DNA of 64,000 bases, taken from Actinomycetota bacterium. GTDB taxonomy: Bacteria; Actinomycetota; Acidimicrobiia; Acidimicrobiales; Ilumatobacteraceae. Of the stretch, positions 26,210 through 34,593 are shown piece after piece; the stretch's first letter is position 1, and each line of letters starts with the position of its first letter. Under the pieces are notes generated by a model that searched no databases, was not told the origin of the DNA, and saw only the letters and a program-made list of their open reading frames with translations. The DNA is taken from the NCBI GenBank assembly GCA_030645495.1, contig JAUSLV010000002.1, positions 186,001 to 250,000 on the forward strand, in the 5' to 3' direction. Made by a program: the position numbers and the translations under genes.

Positions 26210-26902
26210 ATGCCCCAACCCGACCCCGCAACGTCCCGCCTGGCCCGCGCCGCGATGCACGCGGCGCTCGGCGACCCGCTGCGACTGACGATCGTCGACG
26301 AGTTGGCCACCAGCGACCGCTCCCCCAAAGAGCTGGGTGAGCGGTTGGGCATCGCCTCGAACCTGCTCGCGCACCACCTCGACGTGTTGGAGGAGGTTGG
26401 CCTGATCACCCGCGTGGTATCGGCCGGCGACGGCCGCCGCAAGTACGTGCAACTGACCCGCGAGTCGCTCGCCGGCCTGCACCACGTGGAGGCGCCGACC
26501 ACCACGAACATGCTGTTCCTGTGCACGCACAACTCGGCCCGCTCGCAGCTGGCGGCCGCGCTCTGGACCGCGCGCACCGGCGAGCCGGCCGACTCCGCGG
26601 GCACACACCCGGCGCCACGGGTGCACCCGGGGGCGGTGGCCGCCGCACGCCGTGCCGGGCTGCGCCTCGACCGCGTCGCACCGAAGCCGGTGGCCGTCAT
26701 CGCCCCCACCACCCAGGTCGTCACGGTCTGTGACCGCGCCCACGAGGAACTGCAGCCCGCCCCGGCGTGGTGGCACTGGTCGATACCCGACCCGGTTGCG
26801 GCTGGCACGAACCAGGCGTTCGACGCCGTGGTCGCCGAGCTCGATGCGCGCATCGGCGCACTCATCACTCACACCCCCCACCACGAAGGAAACTCACGAT
26901 GA
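26210..26902 (+). CDS. ArsR regulator fused to low-molecular-weight phosphatase / arsenate-reductase domain
   Basis: 230-residue two-domain protein. Residues 10-95 are an ArsR-type winged helix ([25 protein letters not shown], with recognition helix [12 protein letters not shown]). Residues 100-230 are an LMW-phosphatase fold with the P-loop CTHNSAR (Cys105, Arg111) and the late acidic SIPDP. The domain could reduce arsenate or sense arsenic with its active-site Cys; which of these applies is unknown. The ATG at 26210 is preferred over a GTG at 26192. It overlaps the GAPDH gene as ATGA, so it heads the operon and likely represses it through the inverted repeat upstream. Confidence 0.87.
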   Translation: MPQPDPATSRLARAAMHAALGDPLRLTIVDELATSDRSPKELGERLGIASNLLAHHLDVLEEVGLITRVVSAGDGRRKYVQLTRESLAGLHHVEAPTTTNMLFLCTHNSARSQLAAALWTARTGEPADSAGTHPAPRVHPGAVAAARRAGLRLDRVAPKPVAVIAPTTQVVTVCDRAHEELQPAPAWWHWSIPDPVAAGTNQAFDAVVAELDARIGALITHTPHHEGNSR

Positions 26903-27942
26903 CCCCATCACCCGGGTCGGTTCGTCTCGGCATCAACGGGTTCGGCCGCATGGGCCGCCTAGCGGTGCGCGCCCTGCGCCACCAGCCGCACCTGCAGTTG
27001 GTGCACATCAACGAACACAAGGGCGGCGGCGCCACGGCCGCGCACCTGCTCGAGTTCGACAGCGTGCACGGCCGATACCAGGGCACGGTCGCCACCGACG
27101 GCGATTCCTTGTTGATCGACGGTGCGCCGGTCACGTTCTCCACGCACAGCAACCCGGCCGACATCCCGTGGGCACTGCACGGTGTGGATGTGGTGATCGA
27201 GGCCACGGGCAGGTTCAAGACCGCCGACGACATCGAGCCGCACTTCACCCAGGGTGCCCGCAAGGTGGTGGTGGCCTGCCCGGTGAAGAGCCCCGGAGTG
27301 CTCAACGTGGTGATGGGCTGCAACGACCACCTCTACGACGCCGCGGTGCACCGCATCGTCACTGCGGCGTCGTGCACCACCAACTGCCTCGCCCCGGTGG
27401 TGAAGGTGCTGCACGAGGGCATCGGCATCGAGCGCGGCGCGATCACCACGATGCACGACGTCACCAACACGCAGGTGGTGGTCGACGCGCCCCACAAGGA
27501 TCTGCGCCGCGCCCGCTCGGCGCTGAACTCGCTGATCCCCACCTCCACCGGCTCGGCCACCGCGATCACGATGATCTATCCCGAGCTCACCGGGAAGCTG
27601 AACGGCATCGCCGTGCGGGTGCCGCTGCTGAACGCGTCGCTCACCGATGCGGTGTTCACGATGAGCCGCGACGTGACGGTGGCCGAGGTGAACGGCTTGC
27701 TGCGCGAGGCCGCGGCCGGCCCGCTGCAGGGCGTCCTCGGCTTCGAAGACCGGCCGCTCGTGTCGGCCGACTACACCAACGACACACGCTCGGGCGTCGT
27801 CGACGGCCCGTCCACGATGGTGATCGATGGCCGGATGGTGAAGGTGCTGATCTGGTACGACAACGAGTACGGCTACGCGTTCCGCATGGTCGAGCTGACG
27901 GCCAAGGTGGCCGCATCGCTCGGTGGCGCGGCCGGCGCATGA
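26899..27942 (+). CDS. ArsJ-associated glyceraldehyde-3-phosphate dehydrogenase
   Basis: 347-residue GAPDH. NAD site [10 protein letters not shown], catalytic Cys159 in ASCTTNC, and the family block [14 protein letters not shown] are intact. The adenosine-binding position reads INEHKGGG rather than the usual NDL of glycolytic enzymes, as I recall for arsenic-operon GAPDHs. In such operons it forms unstable 1-arseno-3-phosphoglycerate from glyceraldehyde-3-phosphate and arsenate, which ArsJ exports. It overlaps both neighbours by 4 bases (ATGA), which ties it to resistance, not glycolysis. Confidence 0.92.
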   Translation: MTPSPGSVRLGINGFGRMGRLAVRALRHQPHLQLVHINEHKGGGATAAHLLEFDSVHGRYQGTVATDGDSLLIDGAPVTFSTHSNPADIPWALHGVDVVIEATGRFKTADDIEPHFTQGARKVVVACPVKSPGVLNVVMGCNDHLYDAAVHRIVTAASCTTNCLAPVVKVLHEGIGIERGAITTMHDVTNTQVVVDAPHKDLRRARSALNSLIPTSTGSATAITMIYPELTGKLNGIAVRVPLLNASLTDAVFTMSRDVTVAEVNGLLREAAAGPLQGVLGFEDRPLVSADYTNDTRSGVVDGPSTMVIDGRMVKVLIWYDNEYGYAFRMVELTAKVAASLGGAAGA

Positions 27943-29177
27943 AGCTGCGCAACTACGTGCTCGTCACCGCCGGCTACTGGGTGTTCACACTCACCGACGG
28001 CGCGCTGCGGATGTTGGTGCTGTTGCACTTCAACGACCTCGGCTACTCGCCGGTGTCGATCGCGTTCTTGTTCCTCGCCTACGAGTTCATGGGCATCCTC
28101 ACCAACCTGCTCGGCGGGTGGGTGGGCGCTCGCCGGGGCCTGAACCGCACGCTGCTGGCCGGCCTCGGCCTGCAGATCGTGGCGCTCGCCGCACTCACCA
28201 TGGAACAACCCAGCTGGGAGACGTGGTTCGCGGTCGCGTTCGTGATGGCCGCGCAAGCCCTCTCGGGTATCGCCAAAGACCTCACCAAGATGAGCTCCAA
28301 GAGCGCGGTCAAGACCGTGGCCGGCGATGGCGACGGTGCGCTGTTCCGCATGGTGGCGATCCTCACCGGCTCGAAGAACGCGCTGAAGGGCGTGGGCTTC
28401 TTCCTGGGCGGTGCGTTGCTGTCGTGGATCGGGTACGACGAGGCACTGTGGGCGATGGCCGGTGCGCTCGCGCTCACCGCGCTGCTCCTGCTGGTACTGC
28501 TCGACGAGGAGATCGGTAAGGCGAAGAAGAAGCCGCCGCTGCGTTCGGTGCTGTCGAAGTCGTCGGCGATCAACCGGCTCTCCGCCGCGCGCTTCTTCCT
28601 GTTGGGCTCACGCGACATCTGGTTCGTGGTGGCGTTGCCGGTGTTCCTCTCCGACGAGCTGGGCTGGTCGCACCAGGGCACCGGCGGGTTCCTCGCCGTG
28701 TGGGTGATCGGCTACGGCATCGTGCAGTCGTTCGCACCACGCATCCTCGGGCGCGGGGGAGCAACGGTGAACGAGGTGCGAGCCACGCAGCAGTGGGGCC
28801 TGGCGCTCGGCGTGGTGTCGGCGGTCATCGCCGTGACGGTTGCGTTCGACGTGGCCACCAACGTGGCCGTGGTGGGTGGGTTGATCGTGTTCGGCGTGGT
28901 GTTCGCGATGAACTCGTCGCTGCACTCGTTCCTGGTGCTGGCCTACTCCGACGACGACCGGGTGGCGCTCGACGTGGGCTTCTACTACTCGGCCAACGCG
29001 GCGGGGCGGCTGGTGGGCACGCTGCTCTCGGGCGTGCTGTACCTGTGGGGTGGGCTGGCCGCGGCGCTGTGGGGGTCGGCCGCGTTCGTGGTGGTCGCCT
29101 GGCTGCTGGCGCTGCGCCTGCCGCCACTGCCGGCGGGCCTGACGCTGTCGCTGGCCGACGTGGAGAGCGGCGACTGA
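27939..29177 (+). CDS. arsJ: Organoarsenical efflux MFS transporter ArsJ
   Basis: 412-residue MFS protein with about 12 helices. The N-terminus [28 protein letters not shown] and the internal [16 protein letters not shown] are strongly typical of ArsJ, the permease for 1-arseno-3-phosphoglycerate; in the medium the product breaks down to arsenate. The start overlaps the GAPDH stop (ATGA). Its stop is 15 bases from the stop of the convergent arsR gene. Confidence 0.92.
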   Translation: MKLRNYVLVTAGYWVFTLTDGALRMLVLLHFNDLGYSPVSIAFLFLAYEFMGILTNLLGGWVGARRGLNRTLLAGLGLQIVALAALTMEQPSWETWFAVAFVMAAQALSGIAKDLTKMSSKSAVKTVAGDGDGALFRMVAILTGSKNALKGVGFFLGGALLSWIGYDEALWAMAGALALTALLLLVLLDEEIGKAKKKPPLRSVLSKSSAINRLSAARFFLLGSRDIWFVVALPVFLSDELGWSHQGTGGFLAVWVIGYGIVQSFAPRILGRGGATVNEVRATQQWGLALGVVSAVIAVTVAFDVATNVAVVGGLIVFGVVFAMNSSLHSFLVLAYSDDDRVALDVGFYYSANAAGRLVGTLLSGVLYLWGGLAAALWGSAAFVVVAWLLALRLPPLPAGLTLSLADVESGD

Positions 29178-29192
29178 ACGGCCGCCCGCAGG

Positions 29193-29549
29193 TCAGCCCA
29201 GCGCGGTCTTCAATGCCGCGAGGCGTTGCTGTTGCACGTGGTACCAGGCCCACGTGCCGCGCTTCTCGCTGACCACCAGGCCTGCGTCGCGCAGCACCTT
29301 GAGGTGGTGGCTGACGGTAGGTTGCGAGCGACCCGACGGCTCGACCAGGTCGCACACGCACGCGCCGGCCGCACCGGTGGCGGTGATCAACGACAGCAGG
29401 TGCAGGCGAACGGGGTCGGCCAGTGCAGCGAAGCCCTTGGCCAACTCGGCGGCATCGTCGACATCGAACGTGGCGCTACCGACCGGGGCGCAGCACGCCA
29501 CCGGGATCGCAGCGGCCATCGTGGCCGGCTTCGACGTGGTGCTGCTCAC
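29193..29549 (-). CDS. arsR: ArsR-family arsenic-responsive repressor
   Basis: 118-residue winged-helix repressor. The HTH is GRSQPTVSHHLKVLRDAGL. Cysteines lie in an N-terminal pair (VACCAP, about 19-20) and in ACVCDLV (64 and 66), the arrangement of the Corynebacterium-type As(III) sensor that binds through an N-terminal Cys pair plus a Cys near the HTH. The GTG at 29549 has GGAGGG just upstream; an ATG at 29519 is the alternative and would still keep the cysteines. It is divergent from arsI with a long inverted repeat between them, so autoregulation and control of arsI-acr3 are likely. Confidence 0.87.
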   Translation of the reverse strand: MSSTTSKPATMAAAIPVACCAPVGSATFDVDDAAELAKGFAALADPVRLHLLSLITATGAAGACVCDLVEPSGRSQPTVSHHLKVLRDAGLVVSEKRGTWAWYHVQQQRLAALKTALG

Positions 29550-29578
29550 ATGCCCTCCGAGAAATCGCTCACAACATA

Positions 29579-29627
29579 TTGACAATGATCGATGTATCCG
29601 TAGGATGTCTACATCGACAGTTGTCAA
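29579..29627. promoter_or_regulatory. ArsR operator between arsR and arsI
   Basis: The 18 bases at 29579-29596 (TTGACAATGATCGATGTA) are an inverted copy, with three mismatches, of 29610-29627, separated by 13 bases. The arms contain TTGACAA on both strands. It sits in the 110-base gap between divergent arsR and arsI and would cover both promoters. Confidence 0.75.
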
Positions 29628-29659
29628 TGTACACGACCAACCACATGAAGGGAACCCCG

Positions 29660-30163
29660 ATGTCACGAGTGCAGCTCGCCCTCAACGTCTCCAACCTCGA
29701 CGAGGCGATCACGTTCTACACCAAGCTGTTCGGCACCCAGCCGGCCAAGATCCGCGAGGGCTACGCCAACTTCGCGATCACCGAGCCGCCGCTGAAGCTG
29801 GTGCTGATCCAGGGCAGCGGCGTCCCCGGCACGCTGAACCACCTCGGTGTGGAAGTCGAAACCACCGAGCTCGTCGGCGCGGCCATCACCCGCTTGCAGG
29901 GTGAGGGGCTGCCGACGGTCGTTGAGGACAACACCACCTGTTGCTACGCGGTGCAGGACAAGGTGTGGGTGCACGGCCCCGATGCCGAGCCGTGGGAGGT
30001 GTACACGGTGCTGGCCGACGCCCCGGCGATGAGCAAGATCGCCGCTGAGGGTGAGAGCGCGTGCTGCACGCCGGCACCCACCGCTGCTGTCGCCACCGAG
30101 GCCGCGTGTTGCACGCCCGCAGCTGCCACCGAGCCGGTGGCGGTGGGGCGAGCCTGCTGCTGA
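29660..30163 (+). CDS. arsI: ArsI/CadI-family metalloenzyme (C-As lyase type) with Cys-pair tail
   Basis: 167-residue VOC-fold protein. The first 120 residues match ArsI/CadI: RVQLALNVSNLDEAITFYTKLFG, NHLGVEVE, and the thiol pair in NTTCCYAVQDKVWV followed by PWEVYTVL. ArsI cleaves the carbon-arsenic bond of trivalent methyl- or aryl-arsenicals with Fe(II). The C-terminal 35 residues add three vicinal Cys pairs (SACCTP, AACCTP, RACC), which could hold As(III). The start is the ATG with GAAGGGA upstream; an ATG at 29645 is in frame. acr3 follows 17 bases later. CadI-like cadmium binding remains possible. Confidence 0.87.
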   Translation: MSRVQLALNVSNLDEAITFYTKLFGTQPAKIREGYANFAITEPPLKLVLIQGSGVPGTLNHLGVEVETTELVGAAITRLQGEGLPTVVEDNTTCCYAVQDKVWVHGPDAEPWEVYTVLADAPAMSKIAAEGESACCTPAPTAAVATEAACCTPAAATEPVAVGRACC

Positions 30164-30180
30164 GGCGGCATGCTGATGTC

Positions 30181-31227
30181 ATGACCGAACAGCCGACGCC
30201 GCGCCTGTCCACGCTCGACCGGTTACTACCGGTGTGGATCGGCGCGGCGATGGCGTTGGGGCTGATCCTCGGGCGGGTGTTCCCCGACCTGAACGACCAG
30301 CTCGACGACGTGAAGATCGACACGGTGTCGCTGCCGATCGCCATCGGCCTGCTGGTGATGATGTACCCGGTGCTCGCGAAGGTGAAGTACAAGGCGTTGG
30401 GGCACGTGGTGGGCGACCGTCGCTCACTGCTCGCGTCCTTGGCGATCACGTGGCTGGCCGGCCCGGCGATCATGTTCACGCTCGCGTGGCTGACGCTGCC
30501 CGACCTGCCCGAGTACCGCACCGGGCTGATCATCGTGGGTATCGCACCCTGCATCGCGATGGTGCTGATCTGGATCGACCTCGCCACGGGCGACCGCGAA
30601 CTCGCCGCTGTGCTCGTGGCGATCAACTCGATCGTCCAGATCGTGGCCTACTCGCTGCTGGGCTACTTCTACCTCGAGTTGCTGCCCGACTGGTTGGGCC
30701 TGGACAGCGAGGGCATCGACGTGACGGTGTGGGCGATCGCCAAGTCGGTGCTGATCTTCCTCGGTGTACCGCTGCTGGCCGGGTTCCTCACGCGCACGTT
30801 CCTCGAGCGGGCGAAGGGCACCGAGTGGTACGAAGGCCGGTTCCTGCCGCGCATCGGCCCGATCGCGCTGTACGGCCTGCTGTTCACGATCGTGATCCTG
30901 TTCGCGCTGCAGGGCGACCGCATCACCAACCAGCCGCTCGACGTGGCCCGCATCGCACTGCCGCTGCTGGCGTACTTCGCGATCATGTGGTTCGGCACGT
31001 TCTGGGTGGGCCGCCGCATGCACCTCAGCTACGAACGCAACACCACCATCTCGTTCACCGCCGCTGGCAACAACTTCGAGCTCGCGATCGCCGTCGCGAT
31101 CAGCGTGTTCGGCGTGTCGTCGGGTCAGGCGCTCGCCGGCGTGGTGGGTCCGCTCATCGAAGTGCCGGTGCTCGTGGGCCTCGTCTACGTCGCCCAACAC
31201 CGGAAGCGGAACTACCCGCACCCGTAG
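30181..31227 (+). CDS. acr3: Acr3-family arsenite efflux permease
   Basis: 348-residue carrier with about ten helices that expels As(III). Family blocks are LPIAIGLLVMMYPVLAKVKY, GLIIVGIAPCIAMVLIWIDLA with the conserved Cys of the transport path, TAAGNNFELAIAVAI and GPLIEVPVLVGLVY. It follows arsI by 17 bases, so one mRNA is likely. Its last 74 bases overlap the end of the MFS gene on the opposite strand. Confidence 0.93.
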   Translation: MTEQPTPRLSTLDRLLPVWIGAAMALGLILGRVFPDLNDQLDDVKIDTVSLPIAIGLLVMMYPVLAKVKYKALGHVVGDRRSLLASLAITWLAGPAIMFTLAWLTLPDLPEYRTGLIIVGIAPCIAMVLIWIDLATGDRELAAVLVAINSIVQIVAYSLLGYFYLELLPDWLGLDSEGIDVTVWAIAKSVLIFLGVPLLAGFLTRTFLERAKGTEWYEGRFLPRIGPIALYGLLFTIVILFALQGDRITNQPLDVARIALPLLAYFAIMWFGTFWVGRRMHLSYERNTTISFTAAGNNFELAIAVAISVFGVSSGQALAGVVGPLIEVPVLVGLVYVAQHRKRNYPHP

Positions 31228-32434
31228 TTGCCAGCACGATCATCACCAGCGCGGCCGCGCCCGCAACCGCGCCCGCCACCACCAGCGGAACCGTGCCATC
31301 GCCCGCACCAGCGTTCCAGCTGAGCCCGGCCCACAGGCCGGCTGCGAGCACGGCGCCGTTGTTCAGCGCCTGGTATGTGCCCTGCGCGCGACCGAGGTGC
31401 TGATGGGGCACCAGCGAGGCGATCCACGCCTTGCCCACACCGTCGGTGAACGCCGGGAACAGGCCGTACACACCCACGAGCACACAGGTGGTGGCCCCTC
31501 CGTGCGTGAGGCCCAGGCCCACGTACCCCACGGCGAAGGCCAGCAGGCCGACGGCGTATACGACGGGGCGCGGCCAACGATCGGTGAGCGCGCCGGCAGG
31601 GTACGAGCCGAGTGTGTAGATCGAGTTGAACAGCACGTAGGCCAGCACCACTTCGGTGGTGGAGAAGCCGAGATCGAGCAGTCGCAGCAGCAACAACGTG
31701 TCGGAGAAGTTGACGAGCGCGATCGCCACGAGCACCGAGGTAACCGTCCAGTAGCGGCGCGGTAAGGGCTCGGCCGTTGCCTGGGTCACGGGCTGATCCT
31801 GCGCAACCGCTGCCGGTTCGAGTGCAGGTCGTCGCGGCTCGCGCACGAACGCCACCAGCAACGCCGAGAGCGTGGCCGGCACCACTGCCCACCACAGCGC
31901 GGCGTGCACGTCACCGTCGAGCACCGCCAACGCCCACAGCCCCAGCAGCGGCCCGATCACCGCGCCGAGGCTGTCGCCCATGCGATGGAAGCCGAACGCG
32001 CGGCCGAGCGCTTCGCGCGGCACCGACTGGGCGATCAGCGCGTCGCGCGGTGCCGAGCGCACGCCCTTGCCCAGACGGTCGACGACGCGACCCACCAGCA
32101 CCAGCGGCCACACGGTCGCCGCGGCGACCACCACCTTGCCCACCGCCGCCAGCCCGTAGCCGGTGGCGATGAATGGCTTGCGGCCGCGCCGATCCGACCA
32201 GCGGCCGGCGACGTAGCGGCTGACACCGGCGGTGGCGTCGGCGACGCCCTCCACCAACCCCAACACCACCGGTGGCGCAGCCAGCACACCCGTCAGCAGG
32301 ATCGGCAGCAGCGGGTACAACAACTCGCTCGCTGCGTCCTGCGTGAACGAGATCAGCGTGAGCACCACCAGGTTGCGGGTCAGCCACACGCTGCGTCCGG
32401 CGGTCGCCCGATCCGCTGGAGTGGGTTCCTGCAC
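31154..32434 (-). CDS. MFS transporter next to the arsenic island
   Basis: 426-residue transporter with about 12 helices. MFS motif A is visible as GRWSDRRGRKPFIATGYGL; the N-terminus FTQDAASELLYPLLPILL is typical of drug-efflux-like MFS proteins. The GTG start has TACCGT 6 bases upstream on its strand (32441-32446). Its last 24 codons are antisense to the acr3 3' end, so the two messages overlap. It is divergent from a TetR gene, which may control it. A part in arsenic export is only suggested by position. Confidence 0.82.
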   Translation of the reverse strand: MQEPTPADRATAGRSVWLTRNLVVLTLISFTQDAASELLYPLLPILLTGVLAAPPVVLGLVEGVADATAGVSRYVAGRWSDRRGRKPFIATGYGLAAVGKVVVAAATVWPLVLVGRVVDRLGKGVRSAPRDALIAQSVPREALGRAFGFHRMGDSLGAVIGPLLGLWALAVLDGDVHAALWWAVVPATLSALLVAFVREPRRPALEPAAVAQDQPVTQATAEPLPRRYWTVTSVLVAIALVNFSDTLLLLRLLDLGFSTTEVVLAYVLFNSIYTLGSYPAGALTDRWPRPVVYAVGLLAFAVGYVGLGLTHGGATTCVLVGVYGLFPAFTDGVGKAWIASLVPHQHLGRAQGTYQALNNGAVLAAGLWAGLSWNAGAGDGTVPLVVAGAVAGAAALVMIVLATTGAGSSASGVGRRRRGPRAPALR

Positions 32435-32445
32435 GCCGTCACGGT

Positions 32446-32455
32446 AACCGCGGTT
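32446..32455. promoter_or_regulatory. Palindrome in the MFS/TetR divergent promoter region
   Basis: AACCGCGGTT is a perfect 10-base palindrome within GGTAACCGCGGTTCC, lying over the TACCGT hexamer of the MFS gene and upstream of the TetR start. It is a candidate TetR operator by position only. Confidence 0.35.
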
Positions 32456-32480
32456 CCCCGGTATGGGAAGATGTGGGGTG

Positions 32481-33065
32481 ATGGTGACGACGGACCCGCA
32501 GACCGAGACCGACAGCACCCGTCGGCGCGACGCGGTACGCACTCGCGAAGCACTGCTGCAAGCGGCCAAAGATCTGTTCGGAGCGAAGGGCTACGCGGGC
32601 ACCACGTTGCGCCAGATCGGCGAGCGGGCCGGGGTCGACCCCGCGCTGGTGGCGCGGTACTTCGGCAGCAAGACCGCGATCTACATCGCGTCGCTCGACA
32701 CCGAGGGGCCCGACACGACGGCCGCCGCCCCGCTCACACCCGAATTCATCGACCGCATGATCGGGCGGATCACCAGCGTGGGCGCCAGCCCGCTGCAGCA
32801 GGCCGTGGTGCTGCCCACCTCCGACAACGAGGTGCGCGACGCCGCCCGGCGGATCATCGACGAACGCATCATCCAACCGCTGCTGCAGGAGATGGAGCGC
32901 AGTGGCCTCGACCGCCCGAGCCTGCGCGCTGAGATCGCGTTCGCGGCGCTCACCGGCATCGTGCTCGCCCGTTCGGCCGGCACGTTCGAGACACTGGCGG
33001 AAGCCGACCGCGACGACGTGGTGGAGCTCACCCTGCGCACGGTGCGCGCGATCCTCGACGACTGA
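32481..33065 (+). CDS. TetR-family transcriptional regulator
   Basis: About 194 residues. The N-terminal TetR DNA-binding domain is clear: RTREALLQAAKDLFGAKGY, TTLRQIGERAGVDPALVARYF and SKTAIYIASL. The C-terminal ligand domain gives no hint of effector. The ATG at 32481 is the likely start; an ATG at 32463 would add six residues. It is divergent from the MFS gene with 46 bases between them and is its probable repressor. Confidence 0.87.
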   Translation: MVTTDPQTETDSTRRRDAVRTREALLQAAKDLFGAKGYAGTTLRQIGERAGVDPALVARYFGSKTAIYIASLDTEGPDTTAAAPLTPEFIDRMIGRITSVGASPLQQAVVLPTSDNEVRDAARRIIDERIIQPLLQEMERSGLDRPSLRAEIAFAALTGIVLARSAGTFETLAEADRDDVVELTLRTVRAILDD

Positions 33066-33079
33066 ATGGCGACGGACAA

Positions 33080-34141
33080 TCAGCTGGCGGCGACCGCCGA
33101 CGAGTACGGCTCGGTCATCCGCCGCACCGTGCTGCGCGGGCCGGCCACCACGATCCACTCGTGATTGCGCAGGTGCGACACCTCGCCCACGCGCACACCG
33201 TCGGGGTTGTGGATGCCGATCTGCGCGCCCACGTAGCGCTTCGAGTCGAAGGCCAGCAGCCGCACCTCGTCGAAGCGTGCGCACATCGCCAGCAACTGCT
33301 CGCTGGTCACCCACGACTCGTCGTTGTACGACAGCACCAGTACCTCTGCGTCGATCGCCGCCACGGTGGCGGCCAACGCCGACGGCATGTCCTTCTTCGT
33401 GTTGAACGTGCTCTTGGTGGCCTCGTCGCGACTGTCGATCCGCTTGCAGGCGACGCCGTAGTGCTGCGGCCGGTCCCACGCCACCAGTGTTTCGAAGATG
33501 TGATAGTTCGTGAAGTAGCGGTGCTGGTTGTACGGCGGGTCGAGGTAGGCGAGATCGAACGACCCGAGTGTCGGCGCGACCTCCAGCGCGTCGCCACGCA
33601 CGGCCGTGCCGGTGCCAGGCAGCAACTCTGGGCCCCGCAGTTCGAGGTCGTGGTGCGCGCGAGGCGCCCACTGCTTGAGGTACGCCATCTGCACGCCGGT
33701 GGTCGAGTCCACGCGGTCGGCGGCGAGGATCAGGCTCGTCAGCAGCACCGGGTACAACGGCGAGCCGAGATAGTCGCGCTCGATCGCGTCGCGGATCGCA
33801 TCCACCCGTGCCCCGTTCTTGGGCTGGAAGAACCGTGACTGCACGCAGAACGTGTCGGTGAAGTAGCCCGGCTCACCTGGTAGGGCGTTCAGGTGGGCGA
33901 GCGCGTCGTTGAGGGCGGCCTGGTCGAGGTCGTCAGCCGACGTGGCGATCCAGCACTGCGCGAACACCTCCGAGTAGCGCGCACAGTCCACCGCGGTCAC
34001 CACGCCACCGCGGCCCTTGAACTCCTGTGCCACCCGCGTGGTGCCGGTGAACAGGTCGAGCGCCGTGCGGGCCCGCGAGCGGGCGAACAAGTCGCCGAGC
34101 ACCGGCACCAACCGCCGCTTCGACCCGAGGTACTTGATCAC
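33080..34141 (-). CDS. DNA adenine N6-methyltransferase (D12 class), orphan
   Basis: 353-residue methyltransferase. The SAM-binding part is at the N-terminus (YLGSKRRLVPVL then ALDLFTGTTRVAQEFK) and the catalytic motif is YLDPPYNQHRYF, the order of the D12/alpha class. GTG is the only suitable start (VIKYLGSKR). No restriction endonuclease gene lies on either side, so it is either an orphan regulatory or defence enzyme or the remaining half of a system. Target sequence unknown. Confidence 0.87.
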   Translation of the reverse strand: MIKYLGSKRRLVPVLGDLFARSRARTALDLFTGTTRVAQEFKGRGGVVTAVDCARYSEVFAQCWIATSADDLDQAALNDALAHLNALPGEPGYFTDTFCVQSRFFQPKNGARVDAIRDAIERDYLGSPLYPVLLTSLILAADRVDSTTGVQMAYLKQWAPRAHHDLELRGPELLPGTGTAVRGDALEVAPTLGSFDLAYLDPPYNQHRYFTNYHIFETLVAWDRPQHYGVACKRIDSRDEATKSTFNTKKDMPSALAATVAAIDAEVLVLSYNDESWVTSEQLLAMCARFDEVRLLAFDSKRYVGAQIGIHNPDGVRVGEVSHLRNHEWIVVAGPRSTVRRMTEPYSSAVAAS

Positions 34142-34182
34142 CCCGCCATCTTCGTACAGCGCAGTCCTTTACGTTGTGACTC

Positions 34183-34581
34183 ATGCCCGACAGCGCGCTG
34201 ACCGTCCGAACATTCCGTGTCGCCCGACCCACTACCGACCTGATCGCGATCACGGCGTTCTACGCAGACCTGGTCGGCCTCGCGCGGCTGGGTGGATTCG
34301 CCGAGCACAACGGGTACGACGGCGCGTTCATCGGGCCGACGGAGGGTGGCTGGCACATCGAGTTCACCCGTCACGAGTCGGGCCATCCGGTGCCCACGCC
34401 GACGGACGAAGACCTGCTTGTGTTGTACCTGGACACCGAGCAGGTGGCGGCGGTGTCGGCCCGTCTCACGTCCGCCGGCCACTCGGCGTTCGCACACCCG
34501 AACCCGTATTGGGCCGGTGTGGGCGCGCTCGCCCATCGCGACCCCGACGGCTACGTGTTGGTGCTGTGCCCGACCGACTGA
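34183..34581 (+). CDS. VOC family (glyoxalase-like) protein
   Basis: 132 residues with the beta-alpha-beta-beta-beta VOC pattern: TFRVARPTTDLIAITAFYADLVGL, GWHIEFTRHESG and RDPDGYVLVLC. His and Glu positions typical of the metal site are present, so metal binding is possible. The function (lyase, dioxygenase or antibiotic binding) cannot be told. TACGTT lies 7 bases before the ATG, suggesting leaderless expression; it is divergent from the DNA methyltransferase. Confidence 0.75.
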   Translation: MPDSALTVRTFRVARPTTDLIAITAFYADLVGLARLGGFAEHNGYDGAFIGPTEGGWHIEFTRHESGHPVPTPTDEDLLVLYLDTEQVAAVSARLTSAGHSAFAHPNPYWAGVGALAHRDPDGYVLVLCPTD

Positions 34582-34593
34582 GCGGGCACCACG

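Noticed and set aside
26899-27942. Central glycolytic GAPDH
   Set aside because: It is translationally coupled to ArsR-fusion and ArsJ genes and has an INEHKGGG cofactor segment, both pointing to the arsenic-specific form.
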